A stretch of 64,000 bases of DNA from Rahnella rivi (GCF_019049655.1 NZ_JAFMOX010000063.1:1-64000); one strand, 5' to 3'; shown: positions 56,340-63,489, counted from the first letter of the stretch. The notes: generated by a model from the sequence alone, not told the origin. Made by a program: numbers and translations.

Positions 56340-56362
56340 AATTATTTGTATACACAATAATT
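56340..56362. promoter_or_regulatory. Imperfect palindrome upstream of the MFS gene, possible operator
   Basis: AATTATTTGTATACACAATAATT (quoted here in two parts: AATTATTTGTA and TACACAATAATT) is a near-perfect palindrome with one extra base, 65 bp before the MFS start. Size and symmetry fit a dimeric repressor of the MarR or TetR type; no such regulator is adjacent. Confidence 0.4.
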
Positions 56363-56426
56363 GCCGGGCTAACGAGTCGTCACCGACCGCAGACCCGGCA
56401 TCTTTCATTTTCTTCAGGGATTTGTC

Positions 56427-57665
56427 ATGTCTGCACTCTCCGGCCAGTCGGACTCACTGTTACAGCACCGCTCGTTTGTCGCTTTCTGGATCGCCCGTGC
56501 GGCATCCAGCTTCGGTTTCCAGATGCTTTCCATTGTGGTGAGCTGGCAGATTTACTCGATGACCGGCCGGGCGTTCGACCTCGGGCTGATCGGCCTGGTG
56601 CAGTTTCTGCCGTCGGTGTTGCTGGCGCTGGTCGCCGGCCACGTTGCCGATCAGTTCGACCGCCGCCGCGTGGTGCTGCTCGGGCAAATTGCCGAGTGGG
56701 TCGCTATCGCCGCGCTGGCCTGGCTGACACTGACGCATCACGTAAATGAAGTGGTGATCCTCAGTTTGATTTTCATGATTTCCACGGCCAAAGCGATGGA
56801 AGCGCCTTCCCTGCAATCGATGTTGCCTGCGCTGGTGCCGCCGCATTTGCTGGCGCGCGCCATGGCGGCGAACAGCGTTTCCGGACAGGCTGCGGCGATG
56901 GTCGGCCCGGCGCTCGGCGGCTTTTTGTATGTCGCGGGCGCCGGTGTCGCTTACGCGGTGTGTGCGGCGCTGTATCTGTTGTCGATTGTGATGGTGAGCC
57001 GTTTACGTTACGAACATACGCCACCGCGCCGCGTACCCGCGACGTTCAAAACGCTGTTCGCAGGGATCGGGTTTATCCGCAACCGCCCCGACGTGCTGGG
57101 CGTGATTTCTCTGGACCTGTTCGCCGTGTTGCTTGGTGGCGCCACCGCCCTGCTGCCCATTTTCGCGCATGATATTCTGCACACGGGGCCGTGGGGATTA
57201 GGTTTGTTGCGCGGCGCGCCTGCTGTCGGTGGGTTGATTGTCGGTTTCTGGCTCAGCCACCGGGCGCTTAACCGCAACGTCGGGAAAATCATGTTTGCCG
57301 CCGTCGCCGGTTTCGGTGCCGCGACGCTGGTGTTCGCATTTTCCACCTCGCTGTGGTTATCCATTCTGGCGCTGTTCGCCCTCGGCGGATTCGATATGGT
57401 GAGCATGGTGATCCGTGGCGCACTGGTGCAGCTCGACACGCCTGACGACATGCGCGGCCGCGTCAGCGCAGTCAATTCCATCTTCATCAACACTTCAAAT
57501 CAGCTCGGCGAGTTTGAATCCGGCCTGATGGCGGCCTGGCTCGGCGCAGTGCCTGCCGCCGCCATCGGCGGTGTGGGTACGCTGATCGTGGTCGGCTTAT
57601 GGATGACCTGGTTCCCCGGCTTGCGCAAACGGCAGAAGCTGGAAAACGAAGTGATTGCCGCATAA
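56427..57665 (+). CDS. EntS-like major facilitator transporter
   Basis: The 412-residue, 12-helix MFS protein of the DHA3 type has an opening similar to the enterobactin exporter EntS (FVAFWIARAASSFGFQML) and the loop DQFDRRRVVLLGQ. Its length and topology fit efflux. There are no siderophore genes nearby, so the substrate is unknown. AGGG lies upstream of ATG 56427. The downstream ABC-F gene is separated by a 290-bp leader region. Confidence 0.87.
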   Translation: MSALSGQSDSLLQHRSFVAFWIARAASSFGFQMLSIVVSWQIYSMTGRAFDLGLIGLVQFLPSVLLALVAGHVADQFDRRRVVLLGQIAEWVAIAALAWLTLTHHVNEVVILSLIFMISTAKAMEAPSLQSMLPALVPPHLLARAMAANSVSGQAAAMVGPALGGFLYVAGAGVAYAVCAALYLLSIVMVSRLRYEHTPPRRVPATFKTLFAGIGFIRNRPDVLGVISLDLFAVLLGGATALLPIFAHDILHTGPWGLGLLRGAPAVGGLIVGFWLSHRALNRNVGKIMFAAVAGFGAATLVFAFSTSLWLSILALFALGGFDMVSMVIRGALVQLDTPDDMRGRVSAVNSIFINTSNQLGEFESGLMAAWLGAVPAAAIGGVGTLIVVGLWMTWFPGLRKRQKLENEVIAA

Positions 57666-57758
57666 ATGTATGGCGGGGATTTTCGTCACTGGAACAAATC
57701 CAAAATCCCCAATATACTCAACTCATTCATTCACCAACGTTATATAAGGAGGATTGCC

Positions 57759-57842
57759 ATGCTGACCCGTGAAGTTTTTTTAATTTCACTCGTCCTTAGC
57801 GATCGTCACTGCTCAGGTATTTCCGGCACCGTGCCGCGATAA
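57759..57842 (+). CDS. 27-codon leader peptide upstream of the ABC-F gene
   Basis: ATG 57759 follows a perfect AAGGAGG at ideal spacing and opens a 27-codon frame, starting MLTREVFLISLVLSD and ending GTVPR. The strong ribosome site on such a short frame, 111 bp before an ABC-F gene that itself has a poor ribosome site, is the layout of translational attenuators controlling antibiotic-resistance ABC-F genes. Codons 18-20 (TGC TCA GGT) contain CTCAGGT, which can pair with three downstream CCTGAG copies. The hydrophobic VFLISLVL stretch is a plausible ribosome-stalling segment. Confidence 0.7.
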   Translation: MLTREVFLISLVLSDRHCSGISGTVPR

Positions 57843-57953
57843 CCCGCCTGAGCGAAGCTAACTGACAACCTGAGAACTTCCCTCCGGCTTACCGGTTATC
57901 GTCGGCGTTTCTGACGATGGGCATAGCTATGCCTGAAAACCTGAGTAAGCAAC
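57811..57953 (+). promoter_or_regulatory. Attenuator-like leader RNA of the ABC-F gene
   Basis: GCTCAGG (57811-57817) pairs with CCTGAGC (57847-57853), enclosing a CGGCAC/GTGCCG hairpin. The same CTCAGGT can instead pair with ACCTGAG at 57868-57874 or 57939-57945, and the last copy overlaps the ABC-F ribosome-binding region. Further hairpins are CCGG-CTTA-CCGG (57884-57895), ATCGTC/GACGAT (57898-57918) and the palindrome GGCATAGCTATGCC (57920-57933). The pairings are mutually exclusive and straddle the leader ORF, so ribosome stalling could switch ABC-F translation. Confidence 0.6.
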
Positions 57954-59684
57954 ATGACAACATTATTGTCTGCACAATCCTTATCCTTTGATAACACCTT
58001 CGGCCCGCTGCTGGCTGAGATTTCCTTCGGCCTGAAAAAAGGCGACCGTATCGGGCTCATCGGCCATAACGGCTGCGGTAAAAGTACCCTGCTGAAAATC
58101 CTCAGTGGCGATCTGGCCGCGTCTTCCGGCACGGTGACGCTCTCCGGCCAGTGTCTGATGGCGCGTATTGAACAGCATCTGCCGGCGGCGCTCACCGGGG
58201 GTTCGCTGATTGACGCTGTGCTGAACCATCTGCCGGAAAGTCTGCATCAGCCTGAACGCTGGCAGGCAGAAGTGCTGCTTGCCACGCTGGGGTTTGACGA
58301 ACCGGCCTGGGATCTGACCGCCGGCACGCTCAGCGGCGGCCAGCACACCCGCCTGCTGCTGGCGCGGGCGCTGATCCGCCAGCCGGATTTGCTGCTGCTC
58401 GATGAGCCAAGCAACCATCTGGATCTCCCCACCCTGCTGTGGCTTGAGCAGTTTCTGAAAAACTGGAACGGCAGCTTTGTGCTCGTTTCCCATGACCGCA
58501 GCCTGCTGGATAACGTCACTAATGCCACCTGGATCCTGCGCGATAAAACCCTGCAATTTATCCGTTTGCCTTGTACGCAGGCCCGTCTGGCGCTGGAGGA
58601 AAAAGACTGCGCTGACGCTTTGCGCCGCAAATCCGAGCAAAAGGAGATCGACCGCGTGGAAAAAAGCGCCAAACGGCTGGCGGTGTGGGGCAGCGTGTAT
58701 GACAACGAAGGGCTGGCGCGCAAGGCCAAGCAGATGGAAAAACAGGCAGAACGGCTGAAGGACGATCAAACCGAGGTAACAGCCGGTAACCTGTGGAAAT
58801 TGCGGCTTAACGGTGAAGCCTTACCGGCTGACCGCGTGCTGGCGATGTCCGGTTTGCAGGTACGCCCCGCGCCGGAGGCACCGGTGCTGTTTAAGCTGGA
58901 AGAGATGCGGGTGAAAAGTGGCGGCCGTATTGCGCTGATCGGGCGCAATGGCTGCGGGAAATCATCACTTTTACACACGCTGTGGCAGGCGTTTATCCAC
59001 CGGGACTCAGCGGTTCCCGGCGTGATTTTTCACCCCCGCGTGCGTACGGGTTATTACGATCAGAGCCTGCAACAGCTGCGTGACGACGACAGCCTGAGCG
59101 ATGCGCTGGCACAGTTTGCTCCGTTGCTGGAGGAACAACGAAAAATGGCGTTGATCGGCGCCGGATTCCCGTACATCCGCCATCAGCAAAAGGTCAGCAC
59201 GCTGAGCGGGGGTGAGCGTTCACGGCTGCTGTTTATCGGCCTGACGCTGGCGAACTACTCGTTGTTACTGCTCGATGAGCCGACCAACCATCTGGATATG
59301 GAAGGCAAAGAAGAGCTTGCAGAAACGCTGAAAACCTTCAGTGGCGCAGTGCTGCTGGTGTCGCACGACCGGCGGCTGATTGAACAAAGCTGTAACCGGT
59401 TCTGGCTTATCGACAAACAGCGGCTGGAGGAGTGGCATGACCTTAAACCGGTTTACACAATGTTAGCAGGCGGGCCACCGCCGGTTGCGTTGGCTGCCGA
59501 GAAGCAGACATCCGCAATACCGGTGCAGGAAACTGAAGAGGAACGCCTGCTGGCGATGCTGCTGGATCTGGAAAGTAAGCTGGAGGAAGACCGTACGCGG
59601 AAGCCGAAACATCAGAAACCAGAGTTGCAAAGCCGCTGGCAGCAGCAAATCGCCGAGCTGAACGCCCTGCTGGATTTGACCTGA
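57954..59684 (+). CDS. ABC-F family ribosome-associated ATPase
   Basis: The 576-residue protein is two fused ATPase domains without membrane helices. The first has Walker A GHNGCGKSTLL, signature LSGGQHTR and LLLLDEPSNHLD. The second has GRNGCGKSSLL, LSGGERSR and LLLLDEPTNHLD. The charged linker between them (residues about 190-275) would reach the ribosomal peptidyl-transferase centre. It is not one of the four E. coli ABC-Fs by length and sequence as I recall them, so it may be an accessory, antibiotic-responsive member. The ATG has only a weak GAG upstream, consistent with leader control. Confidence 0.88.
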   Translation: MTTLLSAQSLSFDNTFGPLLAEISFGLKKGDRIGLIGHNGCGKSTLLKILSGDLAASSGTVTLSGQCLMARIEQHLPAALTGGSLIDAVLNHLPESLHQPERWQAEVLLATLGFDEPAWDLTAGTLSGGQHTRLLLARALIRQPDLLLLDEPSNHLDLPTLLWLEQFLKNWNGSFVLVSHDRSLLDNVTNATWILRDKTLQFIRLPCTQARLALEEKDCADALRRKSEQKEIDRVEKSAKRLAVWGSVYDNEGLARKAKQMEKQAERLKDDQTEVTAGNLWKLRLNGEALPADRVLAMSGLQVRPAPEAPVLFKLEEMRVKSGGRIALIGRNGCGKSSLLHTLWQAFIHRDSAVPGVIFHPRVRTGYYDQSLQQLRDDDSLSDALAQFAPLLEEQRKMALIGAGFPYIRHQQKVSTLSGGERSRLLFIGLTLANYSLLLLDEPTNHLDMEGKEELAETLKTFSGAVLLVSHDRRLIEQSCNRFWLIDKQRLEEWHDLKPVYTMLAGGPPPVALAAEKQTSAIPVQETEEERLLAMLLDLESKLEEDRTRKPKHQKPELQSRWQQQIAELNALLDLT

Positions 59685-59694
59685 CGATCGCAGT

Positions 59695-59718
59695 GCCGCA
59701 AGGACGCGGCCTTTATTT
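59695..59718 (+). terminator. Probable terminator of the ABC-F gene
   Basis: A short GCCGC/GCGGC stem is followed by CTTTATTT, 10 bp after the ABC-F stop. Confidence 0.5.
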
Positions 59719-59812
59719 CTGGTGTATTCGTCCGTTTTTGTCAGGACGGTGCGCTTTAGAGAAGATTGTGTGCTAAAAAAACCTGTCAGCCTGAAAACCA
59801 GCCGGAGAGATT

Positions 59813-60547
59813 ATGTTTAACGTACTGCGCGCCGCGCCTAAAACAACATTCGAATACGGCCCTTTCAAAATCAGACGTATGCGGCCAGGGCTTATTCTGC
59901 CGGACGCGGGGGATGAGGCATTCGGCCCGCTCAGCGTCATCGACCACGCCACGCTGGACGTAGGCACAATGGTCACCTTGCACGAACACAACAATGATGA
60001 AATTCTCAGCTACCTGTGGCGCGGATCAATGGTCCATGAAGACGCCGCAGGCCACCGCGTGGCGCTTTCGCCGAAAAAACTAATGATGATGAACGCCGGT
60101 AAAAGCATCTGGCACGAGGAATCCACCCCGCTCGTCGCGACGGAAATGTTGCAAATTTTTATACGGCCGCGCAAAGCCGATTTAGAAAGCCGTGTTCAGT
60201 TTATGGAACGTCCGGAGGGCATCGGGGTGGATCACTGGACCATGCTGGCTGCGCCGGAAGGGATCAATTCGCCGCTGGAAATTCATCAGGCGGTGTATGT
60301 CTATGATATCCGGCTTGAGAAAGATTCCACCACCGCGATCCCGTCACATCCGGGTTTTGCCCAGTGGCTGTATATCATGGACGGTGAAATTACTCTTGAT
60401 GAGTACCGGCTTAAGAAAGGTGATGCAATCAGTGATGTCGCGAGCGGCCTGCCGGTGGCAAAAGCCAGCCGTGAATCTACGCTGGTCTGTTTTTTGGTGT
60501 TGCTCGGGGCAGAAGCCAGCCTGGCGGGAACCATCAGCGGAACATAA
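59813..60547 (+). CDS. Pirin-family bicupin protein
   Basis: The 244-residue bicupin protein has the pirin-type metal-site stretch TLHEHNNDEILSYLWRGSM and a second cupin (FAQWLYIMDGEITLDEY). Relatives act as quercetin dioxygenases or redox sensors; no function can be fixed here. GGAGAG precedes the ATG. It is monocistronic. Confidence 0.87.
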   Translation: MFNVLRAAPKTTFEYGPFKIRRMRPGLILPDAGDEAFGPLSVIDHATLDVGTMVTLHEHNNDEILSYLWRGSMVHEDAAGHRVALSPKKLMMMNAGKSIWHEESTPLVATEMLQIFIRPRKADLESRVQFMERPEGIGVDHWTMLAAPEGINSPLEIHQAVYVYDIRLEKDSTTAIPSHPGFAQWLYIMDGEITLDEYRLKKGDAISDVASGLPVAKASRESTLVCFLVLLGAEASLAGTISGT

Positions 60548-60630
60548 AAATCATATTGATTATATAATCACAGGATTTTGGGATTCAGAGATACCCGCGG
60601 ACGTCTAATTATCACAACCCCGAAATAGAG

Positions 60631-60660
60631 AAAGCCCCAGTAATGAATCACCGGGGCTTT
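60631..60660 (-). terminator. Terminator of RNA A
   Basis: The stem AAAGCCCC / GGGGCTTT is followed on the - strand by CTCTATTT. It aligns with the RNA B terminator, and a shared AGTACC(C/T)T motif precedes both stems. Confidence 0.8.
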
Positions 60661-61184
60661 CAGGGTACTACCAAATTAATATTTAACATTCATCAACTTA
60701 ATTACTTAACTCTACTTCTCATGATGCACATATTTTCACAGGATATATTTGTTACTGCTTTACTGCTGTCCTCCTAGAGTTTTATGGAATAAGCGTTCAT
60801 CCTGCTAATTTCATTAAGGCATATCCTTAAGATTTGTCTTAATGAGTACATCGCCCTCGCGATATAGACTCTTTGATGCGTTGCCTTACTTTCTTCGCGA
60901 CATTCTCGATTTCATACTTACGTACCCAAATCGCGAACATTACTCTTCATAACAAGGCCTTACATCATCGCGTTATGGTCCACATGATGCGATTACAGTA
61001 TTCTACTTCAAGGCCTGACATCCTCTTCTCACGTGGCTTGGTATTTCAGCCCAGTGTTGAAGAACCCATACTAAATACATCGTGGCCTTCATCGCATTTA
61101 TTTACAGCTCAATAACTTTGGTACTCACTACTCGGTAATACACGCCGGATAATAAATCTCTTAACCATCTCCTCTCCAGCGTTA
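60631..61184 (-). ncRNA. Non-coding RNA gene A, ~550 nt, paralogue of RNA B
   Basis: No conserved protein frame is present. A promoter at 61218-61191 and a terminator at 60660-60631 delimit a transcript of about 554 nt. Read 5'-3' on the - strand it shares with RNA B the block AACGCGATGATGTAAGGC (60974-60957, 18/18 identical). It also shares a 44-nt block at 60900-60857 (39/44), a 3' block of 37 nt ending at the terminator (31/37), and three TCGCGA hexamers (60936, 60900, 60862). A GTATTT/AAATAC stem (61078/61041) has a different-sequence counterpart in RNA B. I do not recognise the family. Confidence 0.75.
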
Positions 61185-61190
61185 AGTTCT

Positions 61191-61218
61191 AATCTACTCG
61201 TTATAAACTGCGTGTCAA
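61191..61218 (-). promoter_or_regulatory. Promoter of RNA A
   Basis: On the - strand, a perfect -35 TTGACA (61218-61213), a 16-bp spacer and a -10 TAGATT (61196-61191). ACAGTGTTGACACG around the -35 is identical to the RNA B promoter, and the spacer length is the same. A CTGTA/TACAG inverted repeat lies just upstream of the -35. Confidence 0.75.
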
Positions 61219-61362
61219 CACTGTATTTTAGTACAGGGTTAATCGACGTTCTGAATATTAAAAAATGTAATGAAATCTGTGTTCTAAACCTTAATTTCCG
61301 ATGAGGTTTCTAAGAATAATCACAGCAACCCGCCTGAGTTGTTTAATAAACAAGCAGATCGG

Positions 61363-61677
61363 TTAGGAACAGTACAAACGGGTGATCACACCTTTCTCAT
61401 CAGACTCAATATTCAGACGTTCGGCGCGGTAATCCATCGTTACCGCCGTGTCTGGTGTGATGTTTCTCATCGGCTGCGCGAACCGCAGCGTATCAAGTGC
61501 CGAGGCCGGTTTGCCAATCAGATAACTGAAGGAACCCGCGCTGCAGGTGTCCGGCTGCTGCACGGTGGCGGCGTTTTTCGCGCGTTCATTCTTTACATCA
61601 TCCTGATGGCTCTGACACCCCGTCAGGCCGATCGCGGCCAGCGCGCAGAGGGCAAGCATGTTTATCTTGATCATCAT
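61363..61677 (-). CDS. I78-family peptidase-inhibitor-like lipoprotein
   Basis: The 104-residue lipoprotein has a signal MLALCALAAIGLTGC with the lipobox Cys near residue 21. The I78 inhibitor domain follows, with SYLIGKPASALDTLRF and TMDYRAERLNIESDEKGVI and the terminal Cys. Family members inhibit serine proteases; related enterobacterial lipoproteins are small and periplasmic. AAGAG lies before the paired ATG codons. It stands between the two RNA genes, on the same strand as RNA A, which begins about 180 bp downstream. Confidence 0.88.
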   Translation of the reverse strand: MMIKINMLALCALAAIGLTGCQSHQDDVKNERAKNAATVQQPDTCSAGSFSYLIGKPASALDTLRFAQPMRNITPDTAVTMDYRAERLNIESDEKGVITRLYCS

Positions 61678-61783
61678 CGGGCTCTTCTTTCAAAAGTGAA
61701 TCAATGTGCGCAGGTGCATAAGCGCGTAATGCCTTTTCAACAGACAGAACAGCTGCGAGCAACTGTCTTGTGTAATTCTGGGT

Positions 61784-61812
61784 AAAAAAAAAGCCCCCTT
61801 TAGCGAGCGGGC
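61784..61812 (-). terminator. Terminator-like element upstream of the I78 gene
   Basis: On the - strand a GCCC/GGGC stem precedes nine U residues. No protein gene on the - strand ends here, so it marks the 3' end of a small RNA or is part of a leader for the lipoprotein gene. Confidence 0.55.
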
Positions 61813-61911
61813 CATCAGCAGGCAGAGTCACGGCCCTGGCGGGCCGGCTACTGTTTCGGCAGCAGCGGGCAAGTTAATATTTTTTGGTGCCATATTTCCA
61901 GATAGCTCCAC

Positions 61912-62060
61912 AAAAAAACCGGCTCACTGGCCGGTCTGCATTTGCAAAAACATCAGTACATATTAGCGCTAAATAACTCAGCGCTACCCTTAGGGTAGAG
62001 CACCTGGGTAATAAAGATACTAAGCTCGAAATTATTATCCCGGCAGGGATGTCATTTAAA
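61912..62060 (-). ncRNA. Possible small RNA with strong terminator
   Basis: On the - strand, a stem ACCGGC/GCCGGT with a six-base loop followed by six to seven U residues (61935-61912) is preceded by CTACCCTAAGGGTAG and AGCGCT/AGCGCT hairpins. No credible protein gene ends here. This fits an sRNA of roughly 100-150 nt; the 5' end is a guess. It matches none of the E. coli sRNAs I can recall. Confidence 0.4.
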
Positions 62061-62306
62061 CGTGCCATAAATGTCTGTACTTGTGACAGTGCGCGCGTTG
62101 CCAGCTTCACCATTCAGGGGAAATGAAGCGAACAGGTGAACCGAACGCTATAAAGGGTTAGTACAGTTTTATTGAGGTGTTTCACTGTGAAAGTGATCAA
62201 CAGGCAAATACAGCTCAAACAGATGCAGAAGATAAAGGAATCAGAAGCTTCTTAAATCCGCAAACTGACGCACCCTATGAATAAAAACATGTTATTAAAA
62301 ACAGTG

Positions 62307-62334
62307 TTGACACGGTACTAAAAATCCGTAAATT
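62307..62334 (+). promoter_or_regulatory. Promoter of RNA B
   Basis: -35 TTGACA (62307-62312), 16-bp spacer, -10 TAAATT (62329-62334). The sequence ACAGTGTTGACACG is identical to that of the RNA A promoter. Confidence 0.75.
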
Positions 62335-62340
62335 AAGCTT

Positions 62341-62886
62341 CAACAGCGATACGAAAGTGTATTTCTGTTAGTTTTAGAAAGATTGAATACGTTAGTTTAA
62401 TAATTAATCTTGGTTAACGTAAGCTGTAGTATTAAATGTAAGTAGACGTACCTGATGTATAGTCTGAAATACATGTAGTTGTGTTAATTGTAGTAATAGT
62501 TGTAGGCAAGTGTAATAAGTGTTAGTACAAACGCGATGATGTAAGGCTTTGTTTTTTATTAACTATGAGTTCGCGAAAGCAATGAGTGTCAGTAGTTTAA
62601 CTATCGCGAAGGAAGTAAAGCCATGCATCAAAGAGTATATATCGCGAAGGGGAAATGTACGAGTTGAAGTAGTTTGGCCTGACTTGGTTTTGTGTTGGTA
62701 TAAGTTGTCAGGTGGTTTTAAATCGATAAAGGAGGGAGTTATAGTTTTCAGTACCCAATGTTATCTGTAGTAACTTGTGCATTTAAAGCAGTACCAAATA
62801 GCAGTAAAAAGTAACGAAGTATATTAATGTTAAATCTTAAGTTAGCAGTACCTTAAAAGCCCTGACTCGTACAGTCAGGGCTTTTA
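62341..62886 (+). ncRNA. Non-coding RNA gene B, ~545 nt, paralogue of RNA A
   Basis: The transcript from the promoter at 62307 to the terminator at 62885 matches RNA A in length. It shares AACGCGATGATGTAAGGC at 62530-62547, the 44-nt block at 62604-62647, TCGCGA at 62571, 62604 and 62642, and the 3' block at 62826-62862. The stem ATGTAT/ATACAT (62455/62469) corresponds to the GTATTT/AAATAC stem of RNA A, both around a CTGAAAT segment. The 5' half is strikingly poor in C. A 73-codon frame inside (62549-62770) is not conserved in RNA A, which argues against coding. Confidence 0.75.
62855..62885 (+). terminator. Terminator of RNA B
   Basis: A 13-bp perfect stem AAAAGCCCTGACT / AGTCAGGGCTTTT with loop CGTAC, then ATT. 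It insulates the cold-shock gene promoter about 90 bp downstream. Confidence 0.88.
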
Positions 62887-62971
62887 TTGTTTATGCATCA
62901 ATAATGGATTCCCCCTGCCCTCATCCTGTTTCAGTGCTTCGACAGCTTAATTATTCACCGAAAATTAATCC

Positions 62972-63001
62972 TTGCATAAAAAATCAAACCAGGTCTATTA
63001 T
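62972..63001 (+). promoter_or_regulatory. Promoter of the cspA-type gene
   Basis: -35 TTGCAT (62972-62977), 18-bp spacer, -10 TATTAT (62996-63001). It predicts a start near 63008 and a 5' leader of about 170 nt, the length typical of cspA mRNAs. Confidence 0.65.
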
Positions 63002-63007
63002 GACGGC

Positions 63008-63179
63008 ATCGGTTTGGAACACAGACCTTATGAAAGCAGTTTTAGTAAAGCAGTCCTCATTTAAGCGTTATCCTAGATACCCTTCTTCATGAGCCTCCTC
63101 CTAAGTGCCCAATAAGTAAAACTCTGCAAAACAGGCCATCTTCGCTGCATAAGCGGCTCAAAAACGAAAGGAAGTATCT
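63008..63179 (+). promoter_or_regulatory. cspA-type thermosensor leader
   Basis: The untranslated leader follows the E. coli cspA leader in order: CGGTTTGGAACACAGACC (cold-box region), AAAGCAGT, GTTATCCTAGATACCC, and a GCAAAACAGGCCAT-like stretch before AAAGGAAG at the start codon. In E. coli this leader refolds at low temperature to expose the ribosome site. The resemblance is from memory, and cold regulation here is inferred. Confidence 0.75.
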
Positions 63180-63392
63180 ATGTCTAACAAAATGACTGGT
63201 TTAGTAAAATGGTTTAACCCTGAAAAAGGCTTCGGCTTCATCACTCCTGAAGACGGCAGCAAGGACGTGTTCGTACACTTCTCCGCCATTCAGAGCAGCG
63301 ATTTTAAAACCTTAGACGAAGGCCAAAAAGTGGAGTTCTCTATCGAGAACGGCGCAAAAGGCCCTTCAGCTGCAAATGTTATCGCGCTGTAA
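63180..63392 (+). CDS. CspA-family cold shock protein
   Basis: The 70-residue protein is a single cold-shock domain with RNP1 KGFGFI and RNP2 VFVHF. Its opening MSNKMTGLVKWFNPEKGFGF is shared by the cold-inducible CspA, CspB and CspG rather than CspC or CspE. It is an RNA chaperone acting at low temperature. It has a long cspA-like leader and its own terminator, so it is monocistronic. Confidence 0.96.
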   Translation: MSNKMTGLVKWFNPEKGFGFITPEDGSKDVFVHFSAIQSSDFKTLDEGQKVEFSIENGAKGPSAANVIAL

Positions 63393-63462
63393 TTGCCGAT
63401 AATTGCACTAACACTTACGGTAGCGATGAAGGCAACATCCTGAGCAGATAAGTGAAAGTGAT

Positions 63463-63489
63463 AAAAAACCCGCCCTGAGCGGGTTTTTT
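63463..63489 (+). terminator. Terminator of the cold-shock gene
   Basis: AAAAAACCCGC / GCGGGTTTTTT with loop CCTGA. A-tracts and T-tracts on both sides allow it to act on both strands. Confidence 0.92.

Noticed and set aside
61598..61831. 77-codon - strand frame overlapping the lipoprotein start
   Set aside because: It overlaps the well-supported I78 lipoprotein in another frame, crosses a terminator-like element and has no family features.
61874..62113. 79-codon - strand frame with a hydrophobic middle
   Set aside because: It runs through a strong intrinsic terminator and several hairpins and lacks a ribosome site; an RNA gene is the better reading, though a small toxin cannot be fully excluded.
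62549..62770. 73-codon frame inside RNA B
   Set aside because: The homologous stretch of RNA A stops after about ten codons in the corresponding frame, while the nucleotide blocks are conserved; no ribosome site precedes it.
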